31,497 bases of DNA from Prevotella sp. UBA3776 (GTDB lineage: Bacteria; Bacteroidota; Bacteroidia; Bacteroidales; Bacteroidaceae), in contig DFFM01000030.1 in the NCBI GenBank assembly GCA_002369515.1, positions 1 through 31,497 of the forward strand, in the 5' to 3' direction. The notes below the pieces were generated by a model. That model made no database searches and was not told the DNA's origin. It was given only the letters and a program-made list of their open reading frames with translations. The stretch's first letter is position 1; each line of letters begins with the position of its first letter. Position numbers and translations under genes: made by a program. Below, one piece after another: positions 1 to 6,584 of the stretch.

Positions 1-21
1 CTTAATATTCAACGACAGACC

Positions 22-669
22 CTATTTAAAATTCCAATTTTTACCGTGCTCTTCGTGCCACTCTTTCCCATAAGGACTATTTTCCATATAGTCATTAACC
101 CTTTTACGCTTGTCTGAATTTTCAAAGCCACCTTGAATATTTTTACTTCTTAGTTTTTTCTTTAAATCTTTGGTGAAACTGTTTTGCATAGCAGTATTAA
201 TATCGTCACGACCTTTTTGTGTATTACCTATTTCATTTAAGATTCTATTTACTGACTCTTTCACAATTCTGTGAAGGTCTTGCTCTGTTAATCTTATAAG
301 TTTCTTATTCATATTTGTATTTGTTTTATATTGTTTATTTTCATCAAGATTATTATTTATATATTCTTTAACTTCTGTATCCATAGGATTATTAGTTGGG
401 TGGAACTCACCATTAGACTTGAATAATCCTTCGCTTCCATCTGCGTGTTGTGTAGATATTTCTTGTCTTCCCCCTTGATAAGTATGAACGCTTGATTTTG
501 ACCTCTGTTTTGAATACTTTAGGTTTAATGCATCTGTTGCATACATATCAAGTCCATATACTATCTGTATAAGCCTTACACCATTTTTGTCTTGCTCAAG
601 ACCTGTTACTATATGTTTTGCAATTTGTTTAGCTTTTAAAGCATAGTCTTGCCATTGTTTCCTTAACAT
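22..669 (-). CDS. hypothetical protein with an IRLTE helical motif (mobile-element type)
   Basis: The function is unknown. The 215-residue product is hydrophilic and lysine/asparagine-rich, with no signal peptide or membrane segment. Residues 125-140 read IRLTEQDLHRIVKESV, a short helical motif that I associate with many small proteins of Bacteroidota phages and mobile elements, where it normally lies at the extreme N-terminus. Here it is preceded by Met120 (ATG at 310-312), so the functional gene may be only 22..312 (about 96 residues). The reading frame is nevertheless open and continuous upstream to 669. Base composition is strongly AT-rich, unlike the core genes right of 5,400. The gene diverges from its right-hand neighbour across 70 bp. 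Existence of a coding region is likely; the start is uncertain. Confidence 0.6.
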   Translation of the reverse strand: MLRKQWQDYALKAKQIAKHIVTGLEQDKNGVRLIQIVYGLDMYATDALNLKYSKQRSKSSVHTYQGGRQEISTQHADGSEGLFKSNGEFHPTNNPMDTEVKEYINNNLDENKQYKTNTNMNKKLIRLTEQDLHRIVKESVNRILNEIGNTQKGRDDINTAMQNSFTKDLKKKLRSKNIQGGFENSDKRKRVNDYMENSPYGKEWHEEHGKNWNFK

Positions 670-715
670 ATTATAAATGTTTTCTTGAATATTATTAGTT
701 TTTAATAAATATCAC

Positions 716-723
716 TATCTTTG
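716..723 (+). promoter_or_regulatory. Bacteroidota -7 box (TATCTTTG)
   Basis: TATCTTTG matches the Bacteroidota TAnnTTTG element and lies 16 bp before the ATG at 740, implying a very short 5' leader. No clear -33 box is visible in the AT-rich sequence upstream. Confidence 0.6.
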
Positions 724-739
724 CAAAAAAAACGAAAAT

Positions 740-1132
740 ATGTGGGATATAAGAGTAATTGTTGAACTAATAAAGTGCTTTGAAGATATTCAATTCACTG
801 AGCAAATTGATGGCAATCGTATAGGATGCATTCAAGATAACGATAGAACAGTTCAAGTTTCTTTTCTTGGGGATAATGTAGGTAAATACATAATGTTGTT
901 TTATGAGGTTGAAGATGTTAACAATATAGAAAAGGTAGACACGAATCTTTCTGAGAGATTCATTAATGGGAGACATATGATAGATGGCAATCGTGTAATT
1001 CTATACACGATATTCCCACTTTTGAGCGAAACTTTTGTTAGAGAGCAAATAAAACAAGGTTTATCAGAAATATGGGATATGAATAATGTGCTTAAATCCG
1101 TATCTCAAGAAAATGAGCAGCCAAACCAATGA
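740..1132 (+). CDS. hypothetical protein, small acidic, accessory region
   Basis: I do not recognise this 130-residue protein. It is acidic, has no signal peptide or membrane helix, and alternates predicted strands with two C-terminal amphipathic helices. The general look recalls small YbjN/secretion-chaperone-like folds, but this is only an impression. A good -7 box (716-723) lies just upstream and supports the ATG at 740; no strong Shine-Dalgarno is visible. The gene is AT-rich like the rest of the left block and ends 66 bp before the 3' end of the first LRR cassette, with which it converges. It is probably cargo of the same mobile element. Confidence 0.6.
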   Translation: MWDIRVIVELIKCFEDIQFTEQIDGNRIGCIQDNDRTVQVSFLGDNVGKYIMLFYEVEDVNNIEKVDTNLSERFINGRHMIDGNRVILYTIFPLLSETFVREQIKQGLSEIWDMNNVLKSVSQENEQPNQ

Positions 1133-1198
1133 CTGCTCATATATTTGGGTCAACTTCTATGTTATTGCCAGAATTAAACCGTTGAGTGAATATACAAA

Positions 1199-1552
1199 TT
1201 AGTCTGAAAATTCTGAAATAGGCTTGAAACGGGTAGAATATTGTGACCAGTTAGAGTCTGCCTTGTAGGTCTCTACAAGTTCGTCTGGGACATAGACAGG
1301 ACAATCGTTTGTATTATACAACGCGTTTCTTCCTGACACGGCTATCATGGTATTTGGTAGCAGTATTATGTATTCAAGTTTTGGATTGTTGCGGATCGAG
1401 TAAAAAGAAAAGTATGTTACGCTGACAGGAACAACCAACCTTTTAAGATTGGTGCTGTTTTGTACAAAGTTCGTAAACGATTTAAGATTTGTAAAGTGTA
1501 GTAATTCAACCAACGAGGTGATAAGTGTATTATTCGTAAATACAGTCCCCAA
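1199..1552 (-). CDS. headless BspA-type LRR C-terminal cassette 1
   Basis: This 117-residue frame encodes only the end of a BspA/LRR_5-type protein: degenerate leucine-rich strands, then the typical terminus YVPDELVETYKADSNW followed by a PISEFSD end. There is no signal peptide, no ATG near the start and no RBS; the first usable codon is TTG at 1552. The frame stays open upstream without a start until a stop at 1604-1606, inside cassette 2 read backwards. Its first residues (L-G-T) are encoded by the same short sequence that opens cassettes 2 and 3. It is best read as a silent or exchangeable 3' end rather than an independent gene. The alternative is a decayed LRR gene fragment. The LRR family call is solid; the cassette role is inferred. 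Confidence 0.6.
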   Translation of the reverse strand: MGTVFTNNTLITSLVELLHFTNLKSFTNFVQNSTNLKRLVVPVSVTYFSFYSIRNNPKLEYIILLPNTMIAVSGRNALYNTNDCPVYVPDELVETYKADSNWSQYSTRFKPISEFSD

Positions 1553-1576
1553 GGCATTACAACCCCTTGGGGACTG
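1543..1576. repeat. head-to-head inverted repeat at cassette 1/2 junction (candidate recombination site)
   Basis: Two perfect 12-bp arms, CAGTCCCCAAGG (1543-1554) and CCTTGGGGACTG (1565-1576), flank a 10-bp spacer, CATTACAACC. The arms contain the first codons (Leu-Gly-Thr) of the two divergent cassettes. A third copy with one substitution sits at the start of cassette 3 (2603-2614). Paired arms around a short spacer are the usual architecture of a tyrosine-recombinase core site. The role is inferred; the repeat is read directly. Confidence 0.75.
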
Positions 1577-2061
1577 CGCTGAGAGAAGGCATATACGGGA
1601 ACTTTACGGAGACAGTGTTTTTTAAAGGGCCGATAAATGTTGCAAGTTTTGGAAACACAACCTTTTCGGGAACTGTTTTTTGGCCCGGCAATATGGTATC
1701 TGATGGTAGGGGTTATCCTTTAAACAACTTTATATGCCAAAAACTCATCATGCTAGAAGGCTTTACTGGGACTTTCCATTGGACCGCCTTCTATTATGCT
1801 AATATTGATACGATAGTCTTCCCATCTACAATACCTATAATACCCAACGTCAGCAAAAGTGGTTTCTCTAGAACATGCAAACTTGTTATCAACGGTAGCA
1901 ATGTTATCCCTATTGCAGAACAAAGTTATTACAGAGCATCGTATAATATCTACGCTTACGTTCCTGATGAGCTCGTTAGTGCCTATAAGAATGAGGAATC
2001 CTGGCAAAGCAATTTCAACACCGACAAGATATTGCCAATGTCTGAATACGAGGAAGGTTAA
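1567..2061 (+). CDS. headless BspA-type LRR C-terminal cassette 2
   Basis: This 164-residue frame has the BspA-like tail YVPDELVSAYKNEESW and a LPMSEYEEG end, preceded by LRR-like strands. It lacks a signal peptide and an ATG; the first candidate start is TTG at 1567, inside the shared site, and the frame is closed upstream by TAA at 1537-1539. It points opposite to cassettes 1 and 3 and diverges from cassette 1 across the inverted repeat. Its stop codon overlaps that of cassette 3 inside the palindrome GGTTAACC. The body differs almost completely from the other two cassettes, while the first residues and the last ~30 keep the same pattern. That is what exchangeable variants of one protein end would look like. 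Confidence 0.6.
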   Translation: MGTALREGIYGNFTETVFFKGPINVASFGNTTFSGTVFWPGNMVSDGRGYPLNNFICQKLIMLEGFTGTFHWTAFYYANIDTIVFPSTIPIIPNVSKSGFSRTCKLVINGSNVIPIAEQSYYRASYNIYAYVPDELVSAYKNEESWQSNFNTDKILPMSEYEEG

Positions 2062-2063
2062 CC
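2056..2063. repeat. tail-to-tail palindrome GGTTAACC joining cassettes 2 and 3
   Basis: Cassettes 2 and 3 converge so that both read GGT TAA through one 8-bp palindrome. Flanking bases are also imperfectly symmetrical (TGAATACGA in cassette 2 against TGAGTACGA in cassette 3). There is no spacer or terminator between them. Confidence 0.6.
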
Positions 2064-2612
2064 ATCGTACTCACTCAGCGGTCTTATCTTGCTTGCCCAG
2101 GTGCTCCAGTTGGTTGCTGACTTGTACGCATCTACTGCTTCGTCGGGAACATAGATGGTTGGCGTACTGCCAGAAGAAAACATTCTATTTCCTGAAAGCG
2201 CAGGAGGTGTCGTTGCCAGAATCACGAATGTTGACAACCTGCTATACAAATGTATCTCAGCCCCCATAGTTGTAACAGAGCTTGGATAGATAATATTCTT
2301 TAGCCCCACACTTCTGAAACAAGAACCACCAATTGACATAACACCTTCGGGTATAGTCATGCTCTGGAGTTTGGTGCACGCAAAAAACATACCGTCGGAG
2401 AGCGAGGTAATTCCACCTGGCTCAATCACGCAACTGATTATTTCGGAACTAAGGAAAGTATTGTTTCCAACACTCTTAATATTGGAAGGAAGTGTTACGT
2501 TCTTTAATCCTGAACAATTCTGGAAAGCAGATTGAACCAAAGACGAAATGTTCAGGTGACGAATATCATAGATATCCTCTATGACTTTATTTCCACGAAA
2601 CGCAGTTCCCAA
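2058..2612 (-). CDS. headless BspA-type LRR C-terminal cassette 3
   Basis: This is the clearest LRR cassette: 184 residues with several LRR_5/BspA repeats, for example CSGLKNVTLPSNIKSVGNN and TKLQSMTIPEGVMSIGGSCF, then YVPDEAVDAYKSATNW and a PLSEYDG end. It has no signal peptide and no ATG; its frame opens at TTG 2612 within GCCTTGGGAACTGCG. That site begins immediately after the stop codon of the recombinase at 2617-3606, so the cassette lies downstream of the recombinase on the same strand but in another frame. BspA-type domains occur on bacterial surfaces and in phage receptor-binding proteins. Translation from the TTG seems unlikely without an upstream part. Confidence 0.65.
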   Translation of the reverse strand: MGTAFRGNKVIEDIYDIRHLNISSLVQSAFQNCSGLKNVTLPSNIKSVGNNTFLSSEIISCVIEPGGITSLSDGMFFACTKLQSMTIPEGVMSIGGSCFRSVGLKNIIYPSSVTTMGAEIHLYSRLSTFVILATTPPALSGNRMFSSGSTPTIYVPDEAVDAYKSATNWSTWASKIRPLSEYDG

Positions 2613-2616
2613 GGCA
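2603..2616. repeat. third copy of the cassette-head site
   Basis: CAGTTCCCAAGGCA matches CAGTCCCCAAGGCA at 1543-1556 with one change. It lies exactly between the recombinase stop codon (2617-2619) and the first codons of cassette 3, in the same orientation as the cassette 1 copy and inverted relative to the cassette 2 copy. Confidence 0.65.
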
Positions 2617-3606
2617 CTATCTGAACGCCCGCTTCACATCTTTATATATAGTATTGTCGAGAACATGGGCATAGCCCTGTGTCGTTCCGATGTAGCGGTG
2701 TCCCAGGATCTGCTGGATGGTGGTGATGGGTACACCCCGGTGGATGAGGATGGTGGCGCAGGTCACTCTCGCGCAGTGGAACGACAGGTGCTTCCTGATG
2801 TGCATCCGCTTGGCCAGCCGCTTCAGCAGCTCGTTGCATCGGCTGTTGGCTGGCAGTCCCGGAAACAGTTTTCCCCGCGTGGTAATGAGCGAGAGGGCCT
2901 TGCCAGAGAACATCTTCGAGAGTGGTATGCGTACGGTGGTCTTGGTCTTACGCATTCGCAGGATAAGCCATTTCTGCCTCGATACAGTCTTGATGTGGTT
3001 GTAATGCACCTCCCTGATATCGGAGAACCGCAACCCGGTGTAGCAGCTGAAAAGGAAAGCCCTTGCGATGAGCATTTCTTCGTCACTTCCTTCTGAGCTG
3101 CTGACATACTGCTCCCACTTGCGCAGGTTCCTCTCAGTGAGCGCCTGCTTGGATGTCGGCTCAGTACGCACGTGCCATTTGCGGAACGGGTCGGAGGTGA
3201 GCAGTTCCTCGTCGATGGCCACGTTCACGTACCTGCGGAAAATCTTCATCTGCTTGGCCACGGTGTTAATCTTCAGTCCGAGTCCGTGCAGGTAGCCTTC
3301 GAAGTCTGCCACCAAGTGCGGCGAGAGGTCTGTGAACGTCATTGCCGCGTTGAATCCGTTGAGGTGTCTGAGCGTGTTGCGGTGGTTCTCGCGTGTTCCC
3401 TCGCTGACCAGTGCATTGCCTATTGCCTTTTCCAGCCATGTCAAGAAGGGTGCTGAAGGCTCCGTCATCACCCTTGGGTGCTCTGCCAGCTTCCCTTCCC
3501 CGATGTGCCTTGCATAGTACTCATTCCCCACCTGTATCTGCACGAATGCCCGTTGCCCCTCCAGCTCCCGCTCGATGAAGGCCATGATGTCCTGGATGTT
3601 CTTCAT
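2617..3606 (-). CDS. tyrosine recombinase / site-specific integrase (candidate cassette invertase)
   Basis: This is a 329-residue tyrosine recombinase that cuts and rejoins DNA at specific sites. An N-terminal SAM-like core-binding domain spans about residues 50-145 and the catalytic domain 155-320. The full catalytic set is visible: Arg193 in TGLRFSDI, Lys220/222 in MRKTKTTVRIPL, His277 and Arg280 in FHCARVT, His303 in LGHRYIG and nucleophile Tyr312 in TTQGYAHV. Length and motifs fit an active enzyme. It starts 36 bp after the stop of the second recombinase on the same strand, suggesting co-transcription. It ends directly against the cassette-head site and cassette 3. This makes it the natural candidate for shuffling the LRR cassettes, by inference. 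It is GC-richer than the cassettes it borders. Confidence 0.9.
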   Translation of the reverse strand: MKNIQDIMAFIERELEGQRAFVQIQVGNEYYARHIGEGKLAEHPRVMTEPSAPFLTWLEKAIGNALVSEGTRENHRNTLRHLNGFNAAMTFTDLSPHLVADFEGYLHGLGLKINTVAKQMKIFRRYVNVAIDEELLTSDPFRKWHVRTEPTSKQALTERNLRKWEQYVSSSEGSDEEMLIARAFLFSCYTGLRFSDIREVHYNHIKTVSRQKWLILRMRKTKTTVRIPLSKMFSGKALSLITTRGKLFPGLPANSRCNELLKRLAKRMHIRKHLSFHCARVTCATILIHRGVPITTIQQILGHRYIGTTQGYAHVLDNTIYKDVKRAFR

Positions 3607-3642
3607 GCAGGGATAACGCGATGAGATGTGAGCAAATTGTAA

Positions 3643-4848
3643 TTATGTCTCAGGGTTGGTATTCTCAACCGGGGGTGTGAACACCGCCTTAATAAGTTTG
3701 GCGTTATTCTCGTTGATAATGGAGAAGTCTTTAGCAATATACACATCGGCAATGTCAAGTGTTCCGACATGGTTCAGGGCTTCGTCAACATCAGACTTGC
3801 TGAAACGCATGAAATTTCGGGACAATGTAGCGAAAGTGTGCCTTGCTTGGTAGAAGTTCAGTCCGTTAATTCCGACGGCTTCACCGACATCTTTCAGCCC
3901 CTTGTTGAGATTTTGATTGAAGGTGCTGGCCGTTGCGTATCGCTCAGAGAAGTTGAACACTTTGCTCCTGCCTTTATATTTCTTTACCAGTTCTTTAATA
4001 AATGGCTGGATGACTATCTCAATATACGCCTCATCACTTCTGCGGTCTTTGGTCTTGGCTCGCTTGTATCGTATGGTGTCACCCTTTTTGTCGGCACATG
4101 AGTACATATCTACGGAGTTCATGCCCATCAGACAGAAAGAGAGAATAAAGCAATCCCGTGCAAGCTGTGCTCGGCTGTGTGGCCTGCCATTGTAATGGTA
4201 AATTTTCAAGAGCTGCTCTAATGTGAGAGAACGGACACCTTTCTTTAGGACCTGCCGTGGTACTTTATATCTTAAAAAAGGATCATTTTTGATTATCTGG
4301 TCATAATCGGTGTTGTACCTTCTCATGGCTTCCCTGTACAAATGGCGCATCTGTCCGAGGTAGAGAGATTGCGCTCTCGGTTTTTCTTTCAGGTATTCCT
4401 CAAAACCCTTCAATGTTTTATAAGATATGGTAGAGAACGGAAGATAACGTCTTCCGAGATATGCTTCAAGGGAGTTGAGCATCGTCGCATAGTTCTTAGC
4501 TCCCTTAATAGTGGAGTGTTTCAGCCATTCGTCTGTAAATGTAAAGAAATCAATATCCTCATGCGTGGCTGTTATTCGCTCTACGATGTATGAGGCATCC
4601 GCGTTTCTTCCGGCAAGATCAAGTGATAGCGCTGCAAGCCTGTCTTCAAGTTGCCGGCGCATCCTCTCAACAATCATTGCCTTCTCGACATTCTTAATCT
4701 TCTTGCCGTTTGAAGAAAGTTCTGAGTCAGCCACGCTGATTTCTGTTGAGATTCTCTTTTTTGAGTTCTTTCCCTGGCATACGAGGAATGTTACAGGGTG
4801 TACTCCTTTCTTGTTCTTTTTACCGATTTCAAGTGTGATTGTTGCCAT
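3643..4848 (-). CDS. tyrosine recombinase / integrase of a tRNA-Arg-integrated element
   Basis: This 401-residue integrase is of the long Bacteroidota type. A strand-rich arm-binding region (about 1-45) precedes a SAM-like domain (about 100-200) and a catalytic domain (about 205-385). Visible active-site residues are Tyr333-x-x-Arg336-His337 in FYQARHTFAT, His360 in LNHVG and Tyr370 in ADVYIAKDF. Where the first catalytic Arg is expected the sequence reads LMGMNSVDMY (240-249). As I recall, this GMN variant is common in the subfamily, so it is not by itself evidence of inactivity. The gene starts 79 bp from the tRNA-Arg terminator and points away from the tRNA, as integrases beside an attachment site often do. 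It is the likely enzyme for chromosomal insertion of the block to its left. Confidence 0.9.
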   Translation of the reverse strand: MATITLEIGKKNKKGVHPVTFLVCQGKNSKKRISTEISVADSELSSNGKKIKNVEKAMIVERMRRQLEDRLAALSLDLAGRNADASYIVERITATHEDIDFFTFTDEWLKHSTIKGAKNYATMLNSLEAYLGRRYLPFSTISYKTLKGFEEYLKEKPRAQSLYLGQMRHLYREAMRRYNTDYDQIIKNDPFLRYKVPRQVLKKGVRSLTLEQLLKIYHYNGRPHSRAQLARDCFILSFCLMGMNSVDMYSCADKKGDTIRYKRAKTKDRRSDEAYIEIVIQPFIKELVKKYKGRSKVFNFSERYATASTFNQNLNKGLKDVGEAVGINGLNFYQARHTFATLSRNFMRFSKSDVDEALNHVGTLDIADVYIAKDFSIINENNAKLIKAVFTPPVENTNPET

Positions 4849-4877
4849 ATTTTTTGCGGATGTTTGGCGGAAGTTTT

Positions 4878-4912
4878 AGGTTTTAAAAGTGAAAATGAGG
4901 TCTAAAAGTGAA
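4878..4912. repeat. two 15-16-bp direct repeats upstream of the integrase
   Basis: AGGTTTTAAAAGTGAA (4878-4893) and AGGTCTAAAAGTGAA (4898-4912) repeat with a 20-bp period between the integrase start and the tRNA terminator. They could be arm-type integrase or directionality-factor sites, or operators of the integrase promoter. The function is inferred from position only. Confidence 0.5.
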
Positions 4913-4927
4913 TTTGAGCTTTGTACG

Positions 4928-4958
4928 AAAAAACCCCTACAAACCTTGATTTGCAGGG
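4928..4958 (-). terminator. intrinsic terminator of tRNA-Arg
   Basis: On the minus strand a 9-bp stem (4950-4958 with 4935-4943, one G-T pair) and a 6-nt loop are followed by GGTTTTTT. It begins 13 bp after the tRNA 3' end. Confidence 0.8.
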
Positions 4959-4970
4959 ATTTTCGGTGTG

Positions 4971-5044
4971 TGATCCCGCAGGGATTCAAACCCTGGACCT
5001 TCAGAACCGGAATCTGACGCTCTATTCAGCTAAGCTACGGGACC
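4971..5044 (-). tRNA. tRNA-Arg (anticodon CCG)
   Basis: The minus strand folds as a 74-nt tRNA. The acceptor GGTCCCG pairs with CGGGATC, leaving A as discriminator. The D arm is GCTT/GAGC. The anticodon arm is TCAGA-TTCCGGT-TCTGA, giving anticodon CCG. The T arm is CAGGG-TTTGAAT-CCCTG. CCA is not encoded. The T-arm and acceptor end face the integrase, the usual geometry for an attachment site inside a tRNA 3' half. Confidence 0.93.
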
Positions 5045-5084
5045 TTGATGTGTGTGTTGCAGGTTTCTTCGGCAACAGCGGGTG

Positions 5085-5092
5085 CAAAGGTA
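5085..5092 (-). promoter_or_regulatory. -7 box of tRNA-Arg (TACCTTTG)
   Basis: TACCTTTG on the minus strand lies 40 bp upstream of the tRNA 5' end and fits the Bacteroidota TAnnTTTG element. The -33 element is weak. Confidence 0.6.
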
Positions 5093-5296
5093 AGAAAAAG
5101 AATTGATAAAACGTCAGGGGATAGGCAAAAAAAACTAAAACTTGTCGGGAAAAGTTCTGGAAAAGTTTTGGGATTGTTCTTTTTGGAGCCAGTAAAGCGA
5201 TAGATAATGATTTGGAAAAAGAGAATTGGCGGGGTGATTTGTGTAAGCAAAAATGGAAAATTGCTGTCAAAATGCAAAAATTTTAGTTGTTTTTGC

Positions 5297-5326
5297 TTGC
5301 ACATAAGCATTTTATTTGTACCTTTG
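5297..5326 (+). promoter_or_regulatory. asnA promoter
   Basis: A TTGC -33 element (5297-5300) and TACCTTTG -7 box (5319-5326) are separated by 18 bp, matching the Bacteroidota consensus. The leader to the ATG at 5418 is about 85 nt. Confidence 0.7.
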
Positions 5327-5417
5327 CAGCAATTTTAGACATTTTGCTGGATTTCTGCCATGTTGAATTCTTTGGCGGGAGTTTGGAAGAAGTAGTTTTA
5401 GTTATATAATTAAGGTA

Positions 5418-6455
5418 ATGAGTAAATTAATCAGACCCATCAACTACGAGCAGCTGCTCAACATGAAGCAGACCGAGCAGGGAATCAAGCAGATTAAGGA
5501 TTTTTTTCAGGCCAATCTGTCAACTGAGTTGCGCCTGCGGCGTGTCACTGCTCCTCTTTTCGTTCTGAAGGGGTTGGGTATTAACGATGATTTGAATGGT
5601 GTGGAGCGTGCGGTGACATTTCCCATCAAGGATTTGGACGACGCTCGTGCCGAGGTGGTTCACTCGCTGGCCAAGTGGAAACGCTTGACGCTGGCCGAAT
5701 ATGATGTGGAGCCCGGTTACGGTGTGTATGCCGACATGAATGCCATTCGTGCTGACGAAGAATTGGACAACCTGCACTCTCTCTACGTGGACCAGTGGGA
5801 CTGGGAGGCTGTGATAACGCCAGAAGAACGCAATCTGGATTTCTTGAAGCGTGTGGTGCGGCGTATCTATGCCGCCATTTTGCGCACGGAGTATCTCACG
5901 TGCGAAACCTACGACCAGATAAAGCCGTTCTTGCCCCGCGACATCCACTTCATCCACAGTGAGGACTTGCTGGCGCTTTATCCTGACAAGACGGTGAAGG
6001 AGCGTGAGGATTTGATAGCCAAGAAATATGGTGCCGTGTTCATCATTGGCATTGGTGGCAAACTGGCCAATGGCGAGCCTCACGATGGGCGCGCGCCCGA
6101 CTATGACGACTGGACGACGGAGACGGGCGAGGGCAAGCGTGGCCTGAACGGTGACATCCTGATATGGTATCCTGTGCTGGGCCGCGCCGTTGAACTCTCG
6201 TCGATGGGCATCCGTGTAGATAGGGAGGCGCTGCTCCGCCAGCTGAAGTTGTCGGGCAAGGAGGATCGTCTGCAACTTTATTTTCACCAGAAGCTGGTGC
6301 AAGGCGAATTGCCGTTGAGCATCGGTGGCGGCATCGGCCAAAGCCGTCTTTGCATGGTGTTGCTCCATAAAGGCCATGTGGGCGAGATACAGGCCAGCAT
6401 CTGGCCAGAGCAGATGATTCGCGAATGTGCTCAAATGGGAATGCCGTTGATTTGA
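5418..6455 (+). CDS. asnA: aspartate--ammonia ligase (asparagine synthetase A)
   Basis: AsnA makes asparagine from aspartate, ammonia and ATP in the cytoplasm through an aspartyl-adenylate; it is structurally related to class II aminoacyl-tRNA synthetases. The 345 residues match the usual length of Bacteroidota AsnA. Recognisable blocks are the N-terminal FFQANLSTELRLRRVTAPLF, the central TYDQIKPFLPRDIHFIHSED, GDILIWYPVLGRAVELSSMG and the C-terminal class-II-like GGGIGQSRLCM motif. It has its own promoter and is followed by a strong terminator, so it is probably monocistronic. It is the first core gene right of the tRNA. Confidence 0.97.
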   Translation: MSKLIRPINYEQLLNMKQTEQGIKQIKDFFQANLSTELRLRRVTAPLFVLKGLGINDDLNGVERAVTFPIKDLDDARAEVVHSLAKWKRLTLAEYDVEPGYGVYADMNAIRADEELDNLHSLYVDQWDWEAVITPEERNLDFLKRVVRRIYAAILRTEYLTCETYDQIKPFLPRDIHFIHSEDLLALYPDKTVKEREDLIAKKYGAVFIIGIGGKLANGEPHDGRAPDYDDWTTETGEGKRGLNGDILIWYPVLGRAVELSSMGIRVDREALLRQLKLSGKEDRLQLYFHQKLVQGELPLSIGGGIGQSRLCMVLLHKGHVGEIQASIWPEQMIRECAQMGMPLI

Positions 6456-6503
6456 GCTTCCTGCAGTGAATTGAGGATGCGCATCCCCCGGAGGGGCGAA
6501 AAG

Positions 6504-6565
6504 AATGTCGTGCTTTAGGATGAAACTTTCAAGTGTGTTTCAATCTAAAGCACGACATTTTTTTG
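6504..6565. terminator. bidirectional terminator between asnA and the secreted thioredoxin-like gene
   Basis: Perfect 15-bp arms AATGTCGTGCTTTAG (6504-6518) and CTAAAGCACGACATT (6545-6559) enclose a loop that itself pairs partly (GAAAC/GTTTC), followed by a T run to 6564. The convergent genes suggest termination from both sides. The arm belongs to the dispersed TGTCGTGyTTTA motif. Confidence 0.8.
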
Positions 6566-6584
6566 TGTCAAGTCAGCAGCAGGC

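Larger units (their letters stand above)
5045..5417. other. intergenic region between tRNA-Arg and asnA
   Basis: This 373-bp gap has no convincing gene. It holds the minus-strand tRNA promoter (5085-5092) and the plus-strand asnA promoter (5297-5326). The middle (about 5,100-5,290) is AT-rich with no repeat or hairpin that I can see. Base composition changes here between the accessory block and the core chromosome. Confidence 0.6.

Noticed and set aside
1199..2612. diversity-generating retroelement as the source of LRR variation
   Set aside because: There is no reverse transcriptase and no template/variable repeat pair; the cassettes differ along their whole bodies.
3466..3480. CCTTGGG inside the recombinase gene as a further cassette site
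   Set aside because: It shares only the core, lacks the following ACTG and lies within a conserved reading frame.
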